A DNA stretch of 64,000 nt from Symbiodinium natans (lineage: Eukaryota; Sar; Dinophyceae; Suessiales; Symbiodiniaceae): assembly GCA_905221605.1 (NCBI GenBank), contig CAJNDS010002634.1, positions 1,091,546 to 1,155,545 on the forward strand, in the 5' to 3' direction. This document shows positions 53,348 through 63,653 of the stretch, one piece after another (position 1 is the first letter of the stretch; the number at the start of each line of letters is the position of its first letter). The notes beneath the pieces were generated by a model. The model did not search any database and was not told the origin of the DNA. It worked only from the letters and a program-made list of their open reading frames with translations. A program made the translations under genes and the position numbers.

Positions 53348-54519
53348 TTAGATTTTAGGGAACTCTCCTGGTTCCGATGCCCCGAGGTGTTGCGACTAAC
53401 AGGTACTCTCCCTGTCGTACGTCAAGCGCATGGAAGTCATGGAAGGCTCTGTTCTGTTTAGGGTTTAGGGTTTAGGGTTTAGAGTTTAGGGTTTTGGGTT
53501 TTGGGTTTCAGAAATCGATGGTCACACCTCTTGTATGAACAAGCGCCGGGCAGGCAGGCTTGGTCTTTGTCAGGCTGCCTTGCCGCAACCGGACAACTAA
53601 GGTGCATCGATAGCACTGACGACTTTGGTGCCGACAGGCCTTTACCTTGAACGCTGTTGCGGGTCCGGCCGAGGCTTGTAAGAGGATTTAGGGTTTAGGG
53701 TTTAGGATTACAATGTTGAATGCCAAATTCCTAGTCCTGACTCCAATTCGGACATCTGCCGCAGCACTACTCGGTGGACTTCTTTCAGCCTACTTGGAGG
53801 TTCATGGATGGTTGTAAGTGGGGGGTAACTCTACTTATAACTGGTCAGAACCCTTTTGTAGGGTACTTATAACCCTACTTATAACAGCCCATGAACCTTC
53901 AAGTAGGGATACGGAGTTTAATGAGGGTTGAGGGGGTTAAGTAGGGATTGCCAGGTTTGCAAGGTTTGCATTCAGGAATGTATAACTTAAGTAGGTCTCA
54001 GTACTGGATGCCCCATAAAGATTCCTGACAGGCTGCGTAAGAGACCGTCACAAACCAAATGTGAGCAGAGTAGAGGCTGCTGGGTTTAGGGTCCATAAGG
54101 CTAGAGTTTAGGATTCAGGGATTAGGGTTCAGAGCTTAGCATGCTTGCCCACGTTCTCATTCAGCCCTTTTCTTCAGAAGGCGTCGCTTGTACTGCAAGG
54201 CTCGAGACGCGGTAAGGCTCTCAGCCTCGAAGATATTTGGACACTTGGGGACGACATGAACTCTAAATGGGGTTTAGGATTGAGGGTTTAGGGGTTCATA
54301 GGGGTTCATAGGGGTTCATATTCATTAATAGGAGTTATCGTAGTACACGGTGTTTGACCACAATTACAGTGTTCATTTGGTCCTCAAAGCACCCTAGTCT
54401 CTCACCTCGACATAGGGCACGCAATCTACGGACAACATGCAGTGGCATCTTTTCTAGCAGCGTGCAGTTCAGTGTGCGGACAGCAGCCGAAGTAAGCATA
54501 GTGCACCTGACGGAAAAAG
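53348..54519 (+). CDS. Scattered exons between genes, product unknown
   Basis: 53558-53601 (LVFVRLPCRNRTTK) joins 53638-53677 (AFTLNAVAGPAEA, donor GTAAGAGG) and 53765-53799 (LLGGLLSAYLE) in phase; the last ends in the family-3 terminus CTACTTGGAG|GTTCATGG. 54178-54211 (KASLVLQGSRR, donor GTAAGG) and a piece ending at GTAAGC near 54492 follow. Small TTTAGGG blocks (53458-53510, 53690-53705) and a family-2 element (54246-54390) fill the rest. Confidence 0.45.
53800..53907. repeat. Family-3 element as a 108-nt intron
   Basis: The intron runs from GTTCATGG to TTCAAGTAG. With the upstream exon bases CTACTTGGAG it forms 18-bp inverted ends, so the last codons before the intron come from the element. 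Confidence 0.7.
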
Positions 54520-55393
54520 ATGGCTGGAGCAGGTGGCGCGGTTGTTGCCGCAAGACATGGTGGTGGTGGATGCTCTAGTCGGGGCGGTGGGAGAGAGTGG
54601 GGAGACTATGGTCTACAGAAGTATGTGGACCGTTACCGGGCAGGATCCGAGGGCTATTACCGGCCCTTCCGTGAAGCGACCAATGAGGTGGTCTCGGGAC
54701 CCAGGGCCGAGTTGCCCGCGTCAAGGGACTACTCGCTGGATCGTTCGGATACTGCCGCGAAGGAACGCAAGAAGAGGGCGGAGATGGCCAAGATTATCAA
54801 GAAGTATGACAGGAACCGCACGAAGAAGTTGGAGCGGAAGCAAGTAATCAGGCTGCTCACTGATACCGACTTCTCCACTCCTCCAGGTACTCAACCGAAG
54901 AAAGAGTGCGTGGACTTTTTGTTCAAGCTTTGCGACACATCCGGGGATGGTGCCATAGATGCCTCCGAGCTTGAAGAGATGCTTGCGGTGTGGCAGACAT
55001 TCACAGAGAAGCGCGAGATCTTCGAGCAGAAGCTGAAGCAGTATGATACTTCAGGGAATGGAGCGCTGTGCAAAGACGAGCTGCGCGCATATCTCGCGGA
55101 CCTCAACGCTGGAAACCCGGTGCGCGATGAAGATGTAAACTGGATAATGAAAGCAGCAGATGTCGTGAAGGATGGGGAGTCTTGGTAGGTCAGTGGCACC
55201 CTTTCTTTTTCTTAGTGCAAGGTTCCCTTATAAGCCTTATAAAGTAGCCAACCCAAGAAAAAGGGTGCTCTTATCAGACTATGGTTACTGGGCTGCCAAG
55301 GAGTTGGGGTTGATGGAGATGTCCATGGCCACCTCTATTTGGTACGGACACGTAGAACAGAAATATCGTAGTCGGTGCTGCTCGATTTGCTAA
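54520..55393 (+). CDS. Four-EF-hand calcium-binding protein
   Basis: join(54520-55176, 55301-55393), 249 residues. Glycine-rich start, a central KERKKRAEMAKIIKKYD segment, then EF loops at 97-108 (DRNRTKKLERKQ, position 12 is Q, probably degenerate), 139-150 (DTSGDGAIDASE), 176-187 (DTSGNGALCKDE) and 214-225 (DVVKDGELGLME). The fourth loop is complete only after removing a 124-nt GA-AG intron between G219 and E220; reading on instead gives ESW and a stop. The C-terminus SRCCSIC could be a lipidation site (inference). Calmodulin-like sensor or sarcoplasmic-type EF protein; partner unknown. The ATG is the first in frame and is preceded by CGGAAAAAG. A second open frame (54533-54847) exists but lacks the EF motif continuity. 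Confidence 0.85.
55177..55300. repeat. Family-10 introner: GA-AG intron inside EF-hand 4
   Basis: GAGT, then CTTGGTAGGTCAGTGGCACC ... GGTTACTGGGCTGCCAAG, then GAGT. The 120-bp element has inverted ends and a 4-bp target duplication. The donor GA comes from the upstream GAGT and the acceptor AG from the element's end. Confidence 0.85.
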
Positions 55394-55652
55394 AGGCAAA
55401 CTCAGAGAGGCTCTCAACCCTGGGGAACACATGAACCCGAACAGGGTTTATGGTTGATATATGGGATATGTGACCCCAATTCTAGGGTTCTTATACCTTA
55501 AAATCGGGATGGTAGTAGTATAGGAGATATGACCACAATTTTAGGGTTCATCTGGTCCCCACGGAAAGAGCAGCGGCGCCAGGCGTTTCACTGCCAATCG
55601 CTCCCGATCCCTCCCCCCCTCTGATATGCAGTCCCCTCACGGCTGATTTCAG

Positions 55653-55757
55653 AGCATCCCCCCAGAAAAAAGACAAATGCATAAAGTCGTTCAGCCGGCT
55701 TTGCAAGTGGTAGAAGGAGCCCGCACACAACGACCCTGGACAATCCTGCGTCTTTAA
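55653..55757 (+). CDS. Terminal exon, product unknown
   Basis: After ATTTCAG: SIPPEKRQMHKVVQPALQVV then EGARTQRPWTILRL, TAA at 55755. A weaker exon (RRQAFHCQSLPIP) precedes at about 55570. A family-2 element lies just upstream (55421-55563). Confidence 0.5.
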   Translation, partial: SIPPEKRQMHKVVQPALQVVEGARTQRPWTILRL

Positions 55758-55820
55758 GCCCGTAGCCTCAACCTACATTTAGGTTTAGGGTTTAGGGTTT
55801 CCGTGGTGACGCCTGCGTAG

Positions 55821-58800
55821 GCCGGAGCTCGCAGCTGTGGTCAAGTACGGCACCCTGGCCAAGGGATTGGCTCTAATTTCAGGTTCTCATTACTTGGTTT
55901 TGGGCTCCTTATTATCAGGGCATCCTAGTACTTGGGGTCTAGTTTAGGGGCCCCCTGTTGTCGTAAACCCCCCATGTAGGGTCTTATTCGGCCGGGAGAA
56001 GGCCTTGAGCATCTTGGGGTTTTCGGAGGGTTTCGGCTCGTGGGCCCTCATGCAACCCTAAGCCCTAAACCCTAAACCCTAAACCCTAAACCCTAAACCC
56101 TAAACCCTAAACCCTAAGGGCCACGAGTGCTTTGGAGCCCGACTCGCTTTCATGAAGCACGGGTCTGGCGAGAATGCACACCCTAAACTTGGGAGGTTCC
56201 CCCATATACTGGCACTTAATAGGGAGTTTAGGGTTTAGGATTGGGGGTTTAGGGTTTAGGGTTTAGGGTTTAGGGTTTAGGGTTTAGGGTTTAGGGTTCC
56301 AGTAAGGACTGTTAGTAGAATTACAGTACTCCCTATTATAATCCCCATTCAGGACTGTTAGTAGAAGGGGGGACATCCTTCATCAGGATTACAGTACTCC
56401 CTCTTATAATGCCTACTAAGGACTGTTAGTATAAGGGGGGACATCCTTTACAGGGATGACAGTATTCTCTATGATCATCCCTACTAAGGACTGTTAGCAT
56501 AAGAGGGGAAGCATCCCTAAACCCAAAACCCTAAACCCTAAACCCTCAACCCTAAACCCTAAACCACGAAAAGTTATCGTAAGCTCCGAGACATGGCACT
56601 TGGGGTTTTTCGCGTTCCGCACTTCGAAGCACGGTCCTTGCAGGGGCGGCTTCTATTGCCACAGTCAGAACTGCTTAGGGTTTAGGGTTTGGGGTTTGGG
56701 GTTTAGGGTTTAGGGTTTAAGGTTTAGAACTGCGCCCGCACACAACCCGCGCAAGGTCTGTGAGTCCTGCTGGTCTCAACCCTCAAAGGGTTTGTGGTTC
56801 ATGTTCTTTAGTGGGGTTATAGTAGGATAGGGTATATGACCCTAAAAGGGTTTACCGTAGTAGGGGTTATAGTAGTACCTTGTCTATGATCCGTTGATAC
56901 TCAATTTCTACACATGGATTCTACCAAGCACGGAGGCCCATCTTGGGAAACCTCCGACATCCGGTCCAAGGCCGTAACGGAACTGAAGCTCTCTGAAGCC
57001 CGCTATTGTCCCATCTATACAGCCTCCATCCCTAAACCCAAAAAATCCTGAACCCTAGAACAAATCCTAAAGTCCTAAAGCCTAGAATGATCTGGAATGC
57101 CTAAACCTTGCAAACCCTAAACCCTTGCATGCCTTGCCGTAGCCTCAGTGCATGTCGATGTTCATGGGACCTTGTCGCTCGTCACCGGGGTTTAAGGTTT
57201 AGGGCTACAAGGGTGCCCCTTAACGCCGATTTCCCCAACAAAGAAGGATCTCAAGCACAAGGTGTCCTGCAACCCTCAACCTTATCACCCGAAACCCGAA
57301 ACCCGAAACCCGGAACCCTAAACCCTAAACCCTGAACCCTAAACCCTAAACCCTAAACCCTAAACCCTAAACCGAAGCGCTAACGTGGAACCCCAACCCC
57401 AGGCACCTTCATGGCTGATGCGATCCTCGTCTGCCTTGCAGCGCGGCCCGCGCGCTTGATCAAGAGCCAGGAGGCACTGAGGCGCGAAAGGCGAAGTTGA
57501 GTTACCTTACTTAACAGGATGGGCTAGTATAGCCTCTCACCCCTCAAAAAAAGGCCCTTTGTAGGGTTGATTTTATGGGGATTATAGGGCCTAATAGCCC
57601 ATCCTGGTAGCCAAGGGTTGAACTTTAAGTCTTTTGGGTTTCCCTGTTTAGTAGGCATAATCAAGCCTAACCTTTTTGGTCCCCTTGGTCATTGGAGAAG
57701 TAAGTTTAAGGTTACCTTGAGAACAATATGAACCCTAGAGGGGGTTGTGGTTCACATAACTTAGTAGGGGTGAAAGTGGTATAGGGTCTATGACCCCAAT
57801 TTTGGGGTTCATGTGGTCCCCAAGGTTACAGGATTTTGCGCCTGTGTTCAATTGCACATGTCTCGCTTGGGGATGCTAAAGGGTGTAGGTAGGATGTCTG
57901 GGTTCTCCAGAAGCTTGTGTTGGAGTTTACACGGCCTTCCACAAAACTTTGAATCTACAGTTGTAGTTGCGTTCTCTACACCCACCCACCCACCCACGCG
58001 GGTCCCGATTCATCGAAACCCTCAACCCTAAACCCAAAATGCTTAAGTTGGATTTGGGCGACCACTACCGCCCAAACGACCACAAGCTTTAATTACTGTA
58101 TATATGATTATGTTGTGATACAACAAGGCTAACAACCAAGACGTTATGAGAAGGACAAGCCAATTGCGAACGTCGTAGTAGTTCCCAGACCTCGTCGTTG
58201 GAGAGGCGTTTGGCCTTGATGCTGGTGCCGAAGCCTGGATGCTTGCGTCTGCAGATAAGGGTTTAGGGTTTAGGCTTTAGGGTTGGGATGTTCCCCATTC
58301 AACTAGCAGTCCTTAATGGGGAGTATAACAAGGGGCACTATCATGTTTATTCAGGACTGTTCGTACAAGGGAGAACATCCCAAAATAAGGATTGATGTAG
58401 GTCCAAGATCCCCGCCAAAGCCTTAAGCCCCTAACACCTGCTTAGGGTTCAGGGTTTTGGGTGCAGGGTTTAGGGTTCAGGGCTTAGGGTTCAGGGTTTA
58501 GGTTTTGGGGCAGCAGCAAGAAGGTAAATATGATGATGAAAATCTGTGGGGTGGGCATGCAGAAGTATCTCCTCGATTGGGGTTCCCGAATGGACTTCGC
58601 TCTTGGATATCATCTATTTGGGTTTTCTGCAGCCACACGGTTCTTTCCTATGTTGGGACTTTAACCACCATAATTGTTCAGTGTGTATATACATATACAC
58701 ATATATAGGTACACATGTGTGTAGCAAAGATTTCTAGGCCAGAGCCTGGAAACCCCTCCAACCCTTCCATTTCTAGAGCCTCAGGAAGTAGGCGGTGTTG

Positions 58801-58993
58801 GGAGTTGGCGGCTTGTCTCGGATGCCTGCAAGCCCAAGAGGCAGTTTAGGGTTTAGGGTTTAGGTTTTAGGCATCCCAGTTCTGAAGCAACAAGAACCCA
58901 CGGGCATGTGCTACGACTCCCGAAGATTCATATGAAACTGTCCTGCAGCATCAAGGCACGATTGACGACCTGGTCCTCACATACAGCGTCTAA
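55821..58993 (+). CDS. About twelve-exon gene with terminal stop, product unknown
   Basis: Exons 55821-55882 (PELAAVVKYGTLAKGLALIS), about 56002-56060, 56119-56190 (GHECFGARLAFMKHGSGENA), 56644-56679 (GRLLLPQSELLR), 56756-56789 (VCESCWSQPSK), 56929-about 56973, 57149-57189, 57212-57261 (VPLNADFPNKEGSQAQ), 57403-57495 (GTFMADAILVCLAARPARLI), 57832-57882 (FCACVQLHMSRLGMLK), 57911-57959 (EACVGVYTAFHKTLNLQ), 58189-58260 (LVVGEAFGLDAGAEAWMLAS), 58563-58621 (KYLLDWGSRMDFALGYHLFG), 58777-58843 (CWELAACLGCLQAQEA) and 58895-58993 (CATTPEDSYETVLQHQGTID, TAA at 58991). 57149-57959 and 58563-58993 are phase-perfect. The introns contain telomere blocks and elements of families 1, 2, 4 and 7. No domain was recognised. 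Confidence 0.65.
56189..56517. repeat. Family-1 cluster interrupted by TTTAGGG block
   Basis: TTGGGAGGTTCCCCC ... GGCACTTAATAGGGAG, a TTTAGGG block (about 56227-56297), then AGTAAGGACTGTTAGTAG and three further AGGACTGTTAG...GGGG(A/G)CATCC units in tandem. The tandem right halves imply repeated duplication. Confidence 0.85.
57513..57609. repeat. Family-4 element, compact copy
   Basis: ACAGGATGGGCTAGT ... AAGGCCCTTTGTAGGGTTGA ... AATAGCCCATCCTGGT, with no telomere insert. It lies in the intron 57496-57831 beside a family-2 element. Confidence 0.85.
58283..58383. repeat. Family-1 inverted-repeat element
   Basis: TTGGGATGTTCCCC ... CTAGCAGTCCTTAAT ... CAGGACTGTTCGTACAAG ... GAGAACATCCCAA. It is intronic, just after a TTTAGGG donor block. 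Confidence 0.9.
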
Positions 58994-59159
58994 GATGCCA
59001 GGGAATGGATTAGGGTTTAGGGTTGGCAGGTTCCTAAGCCCTGAACCCTAAACCCTAAACCCTAAACCCCAAACCCTAAACCCTAAACCCTAAACCCTCC
59101 AAAGGTTTCGGGTTTAGGGCGGAGGGCAAAGTCGGGGTTTGGGGACATGGACCTCGCAG

Positions 59160-60352
59160 CCCAGACCGCGGGAAGCCACAAGTGGCGCATGCCCTACACA
59201 GGATCTGGGACAGGATGACTTGGAGGGTTATACCCTAGAAGTTTCGGGTTTAGGGGTTTAGGGGTTTAGGGTTTAGGGTTTAGGGTTTAGGGTTTAGGGT
59301 TTAGGGTTTAGGGTTTATCCACAAGCGCTGCTCACAGGCAGGGCTAGAGGGTTAGGGGTACCCTAAAGCCCTTAAAACTTATTTTTGAACCCTGAATCTG
59401 TTGCGACTCTGCCCAGCCCAGCCCAGCCCATACTCCTACACTAGGGAGAGTGTTGCTATGTCAAAAAGGGGTGATCCCAGATTCAAAAAGCCCGAAACCG
59501 CAAACCCTTAACCCCCGCCCCCCCCTAATTTGGAATCAACACCTGTCCAGAAGTTCGGCGGGAAGGCTTTGGCCACCTGGAGACAAAGGACAGCTACCCA
59601 AGAAACAAATAGGGTTTGGGGGTTCTTGTAGTCTTTTTTTAGGGATCATAAGGGGACACTCGTCTTATGTATTCCCACCCTATATATGGCTCCCCACACC
59701 GCCGAAACTCCAGCAAAGCCCTGAGCCAAGAATCCTGTTGCTGGCCTGTTTCACCACGTCGGAGCCAATGCGCTGCTCAGAGGTTTGAGGAACGGCAGGT
59801 TTTCTTCCCCTAAGCCCTAAGCCCTAAACCCTGGTACTTGGTCGGGCCACGGAGAGGTAAAAGAAGGACAGCCGAGATCTTGTTGGGCTGCATACTGATA
59901 CCAAGACCTTTGTGGTCTGAAGCCGCCATGAGCGATTTCGGGTTTTGGGGTTTTAGGGTTGGCGTTTAGGGTTTGGGGTTCAAGGTTTGTCAAAAAGGAT
60001 TCAGGGTTTGGGTTTTGGGGTTTAGGTTTAGGGTAAGAGGAATTCCCTTTTGAGGACGTGGGAGGCTTATCCTCATCTGTTTCTGGGTTTAGGACTTGGG
60101 GTTTAGGGTTTAGGGGATCCTGCGACGTTTCCATTCTTTGTGTTACACAAGGGCCATGTTAACTTGGACATCTTCTGCCAGCAATTTGGAGGGCCTGTGG
60201 CAGTGCGGTGTAGGCCGTCGGGAGAGACCCTCGAAGACTGCGCGGCCAAAGCCTTGCTGAAAAGAGATCCTGCGAGCCCGCTGTCTAAACCATTGGGGGG
60301 GGAAGGGGTGATCGAAACCAATACACCTTCTCGGTCCCCGAATGGGACATGA
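59160..60352 (+). CDS. Multi-exon gene, product unknown
   Basis: 59160-59226 (PRPREATSGACPTQDLGQDD), 59551-59613 (KFGGKALATWRQRTATQETN), 59714-59782 (SPEPRILLLACFTTSEPMRC) and 60152-60352 (GHVNLDIFCQQFGGPVAVRC then RPSGETLEDCAAKALLKR, TGA at 60350). The last three are phase 0 throughout. A - strand Pro/Asn ORF at 59817-60134 is a translation of telomere-like text and was rejected. No family was recognised. Confidence 0.55.
59245..59320. repeat. (TTTAGGG)n array
   Basis: About ten units. An opposite CCCTAAA array lies at 59040-59098. Confidence 0.9.
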
Positions 60353-60524
60353 AATGTACACGGCAGATGGCCCCCAAAAGGGCTTAGCTTCGATCCGCCC
60401 CATCCATCCAAGGTTTTAGTGTCGCTTGGAGCCTGTGTCCAAATCCTCTTGTCCCTGTCCGAGAGAGAGACATACATCGGGAGAGGCCTAGCACAAAAGC
60501 GTATAGTTACATGAAATGAATATT

Positions 60525-60605
60525 TGCATATACACACATATACACACATACACATATATACATATATATATCTATATATATATATATCTATATATATATA
60601 TATAA
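60525..60605. repeat. CA/TA microsatellite
   Basis: ATACACACAT and TATATC runs. An intergenic region separates the gene ending at 60352 from the next start at 60881. 60610-60880 also holds a poly-C at 60779-60796 and a weak ORF. Confidence 0.9.
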
Positions 60606-60880
60606 TTCATATATGCATGTGTCCCACATGTCCTTGAACCATACTGCCCTCCGCCCCTCCTCCGAAACCCTGAGCTCTCCATTGTTTCGAATCGCAAGGG
60701 GCTGCGAGCCCATCATGGCCCGTCTTTTGAAACCCCTCCATGCTCAGGCCTCAACCCTCCTACTCTCTCGCCCCTCTCCCCCCCCCCCCCCCCCCCGTTT
60801 CGGCGTTCTAGGGATGAGGGTTTCGGGTTTAGGGTTCAGGGTCCCTGGGTGTAGGGTTTAGGGGATGAGTTAGTCCTGGC

Positions 60881-63077
60881 ATGGAGCAGCTTCGGGTTCG
60901 CTTTATAATCCCTGAAAGTAAGAATCCCTCAACGCGAACTAACACCTTCAAGACGTTGCTCTTCTTACATCTGACCCATATGTACACACATATTTCTAGA
61001 GCCCCATGCCAGGAGAAGGCGAATCCCACACAACTCAAGGACGGGCGGAGGGTGCAGGCTTGATCTTGGGGGGTTGCAAGGGTTTAGGGTTCAGGGTTTA
61101 GGTTAGGGTCAAGCCGTGGCCTTGCCATGTTCAGAGTCCGAGATTGTAGTTATCTGTTGGATGTGGCTTAAGATGGTTTTCACGTGCTCGTTTTGCTTCT
61201 GCATAGAGCCAGGACCCGAGGGTCTCTGAGATGTAGGTTTGAGCTCGAAGTTTATGCGCAGGCGTTCAAGAGGATACACAGCTGTTGGCACACGAAGCAG
61301 ATAGGTTCGCATGGCCAAGGCGAGGGAGATGTCTGCTTCATCTTCTCCTGTAGGGTTTCCGCGCCAGCTTTCAAAGCCAGTACTTCTGCAAGGAGGGCCC
61401 CCTAGTTATAAGTAGAATTATAAGAACCCCTAAGTTATCCGAAATTAAGCTATAAGTCCCTGACTACAGTTAGTATAGTAAGGGGGCCCCTTGTAGTAGA
61501 AGCAAGCCGTGCGATGTGCTGGCAGGAGATTGTCCGGGAGGCACTCGGCATGGGCGTCGTCTACTTCAGCGGTACAGAGTCATGGAACGTGCTAGTTTTT
61601 TGTCGAAACCCATGCCTCACACAGAGGTTCTGATGGATGATATCATCGTGTGAATTCGGTGCATCTCCGTGTGCCTTCGCCAACTCGGTTTCTGGACCAA
61701 GCAAGCACAGACACTGCAGCATACAGGCCGTGGCAATCGCCATGCAAGAGACCCAAATTGACACTGCCGCATTGCATGATCATGCTCTCAAAGCACTGTT
61801 CGGCGTCCAAGGTTTTCTTGAAATCACGCGAAAACCCTCTGGCTGAAACAGGCATGGACGAAGGAGGAGGGCCACCTCGCAAGACTGCAGAAGCTTTGTG
61901 ACTCCAAGGCGCCCCTGGCTCGGGGTAAGTGTCCATGAGGGTTTAATGATGCTTGAGGGCCTGTGGGTGCCATATGATGAGACTTGCAGGTAAACCTTTG
62001 GAGACACTTCGTGGTCTAGGGCTGGCCGGTTCTCAGTTGTCGAACAGCATCGCTATGCAGCCTGAGTCCTGTCCTGCATCAATGGCAATCGCTCTTTCAG
62101 TCTGCATCTGCTGCAGAGTTAGGCTGACTGTACTTGCCAACACCTGTTCGAGCAGCCAAATGCCCAGGAGAGGATTCATTAGAAAGAGCTTGCTTGTCTA
62201 TTTGCACCAAGCTTATCTTGACTCATTGCCTTCAAGCTCTTTACGCCGGAGCTCTCCGAGCTTGCCGGTCAGAGGGCACAGCGTTTCTCTGACCGGCAAG
62301 CTCGGAGAGCTTCGGCGTAAGGAGTTTTAAGGCCGTGAGTCAAGATAAGTTGGCACTAATCGACAAGCAAGCCTTCGATTGCCTGAGTGAATTCTCTTCT
62401 GGGCATTTGCGTGAGTAAGTCGTGCATGGTGCAGAAGAGCTGCAGGACGACTTGGGTGCTTGCAGAGCATGGTGTTATGGATAGTGCAGTTTTGACGCTA
62501 GTCTCGGCCCTGCCGGGGCTTACGGTTTCATGAGCACCGGCGGTCGCAGGGGCGGCCCAGCTGGTCGAAACACCTCGGCCGCTGTACGCCGAGTTCCATG
62601 ACGACGGCAGCTTCCACATCAAGGTGAAAGAGACATCCCTACAAATGGGGTGCCGCCCTGCAGCCTAAACCCTGAACATGAGTATGAGGGCCAAACGAGG
62701 TCTGGGCGACCCCCTCATCTGATCCTATCGGTGTCTCGCTGTCGCTTAAAAGCAGGTTCCAAGAGGCGGAGCCCATGGAGATGAGAGGGGAGACGTGTCC
62801 AAATGAGGTGAAGTTGGAGCTCCCCTTGGAAGCCGGGGTTAGGGTTTAGGGTTTAGGGTTTAGGGTTTAGGGTTTCGGGTTTCGGGTTTAGGGCGGAGCA
62901 TGCAATGAAGCAAGGGCAGGCTTGTGATGGGTGACCGTGTCACAGAAGCCACTTCCCGAATCCGACCGCTGTCACTACCTTTCAGCAGCCCATGCGGAGA
63001 TCACCTTGGAGCTGCGAAAGACTCCTCATGGACCAGTCGGCTCCGAGTTGAGCCCTCGAAAGCCCGCTGCCCCGTGA
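60881..63077 (+). CDS. Multi-exon gene with start and stop, product unknown
   Basis: ATG exon 60881-60917 (MEQLRVRFIIPE, donor GTAAGA) joins 61000-61081 (PHARRRRIPHNSRTGGGC). Later exons: pieces in 61220-61398, 61503-61571 or to 61633 (MCWQEIVREALGMGVVYFSG), 61727-61811, 61852-61924 (AWTKEEGHLARLQKLCDSKA, donor GTAAGT), 61990-62028 (KPLETLRGLGLA), about 62057-62117, 62420-62483 (VVHGAEELQDDLGACRAWCY), 62550-62623 (AAQLVETPRPLYAEFHDDGS), 62756-62837 (FQEAEPMEMRGETCPNEVKL) and 62946-63077 (PLPESDRCHYLSAAHAEITL, TGA at 63075). The last two are in phase 0. One intron holds a family-5 element, another a large foldback. Confidence 0.6.
62156..62410. repeat. Large inverted repeat (about 120-bp arms, 12-bp loop)
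   Basis: Left arm 62156-62274 and right arm 62287-62410 are near-perfect inverses (CTCCGAGCTTGCCGGTCAGAG at the tip, TATCTTGACTCA and AAATGCCCAG further out). Beyond the arms, the translated + and - sides still resemble each other (MPRRGF / MPRREF), so the duplication once extended further. It lies inside an inferred intron. Confidence 0.85.
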
Positions 63078-63262
63078 AATCTGAGAGTATGGCAGGTATC
63101 ACCCTCTCCCGGGGCAAAGATCGTTGTGTGTGTTACATCTTAAACCCTAAACACAGCAAAGGCCCTACGCCCCAACACCTGAAGGTTTTGTCAGGCCGGT
63201 TCCTTTGGGTTCTACGTGGAACCCCAACCCTAAACCCTAATCCCTTCCCCGTAATATTGAAC

Positions 63263-63291
63263 GCCCCCCCCCCCCCCCCCCCCCCCCCCCC
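63263..63291. repeat. Poly-C tract
   Basis: About 29 C. The Pro-rich ORF across it (62924-63442, different frame from the terminal exon) is spurious after 63077. Confidence 0.9.
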
Positions 63292-63584
63292 GCCCCAAAA
63301 GAAACTCGGAATGGGTTTTAATATTATTTCTCCAAATAGCTGCGACATGACTGGGAGGGAAGGGAGGGAAGGGAGCTTCAGGATGTTGGTTGGCTTGAGG
63401 ATTTTGCGAGCCCTGAACCCCCTACTTCGGAATAGGGCTTAAAAGGCGGGGGGTCGGTGTCGGCAGGATTTTCCGGAAAGCGTTTTCATTTTTAGGGGTA
63501 CGTTTTAGGAAGAGGGGGAAGGGATTAAATCCTAAAGCCCGTCAGAATCCCCAACCCTAAGCCCTAAACCCTTTACCCCGCCAG

Positions 63585-63653
63585 GTCTCGGTGGCAGACT
63601 TTGCCTCCTTAGCTGCAGTTGCGGAAGGGAAGGCCCGAACTTCCCCGACATAG
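63585..63653 (+). CDS. Terminal exon, product unknown
   Basis: After CCGCCAG: VSVADFASLAAVAEGKARTS then PT and TAG at 63651. Upstream exons were not identified. Telomere-like blocks follow at 63695-63730 and 63845-63895. Confidence 0.5.
   Translation, partial: VSVADFASLAAVAEGKARTSPT

Noticed and set aside
59817..60134. 105-residue - strand ORF rich in Asn-Pro-Lys
   Set aside because: A translation of degenerate telomere-like text; such LNPKP stretches recur all over the window.
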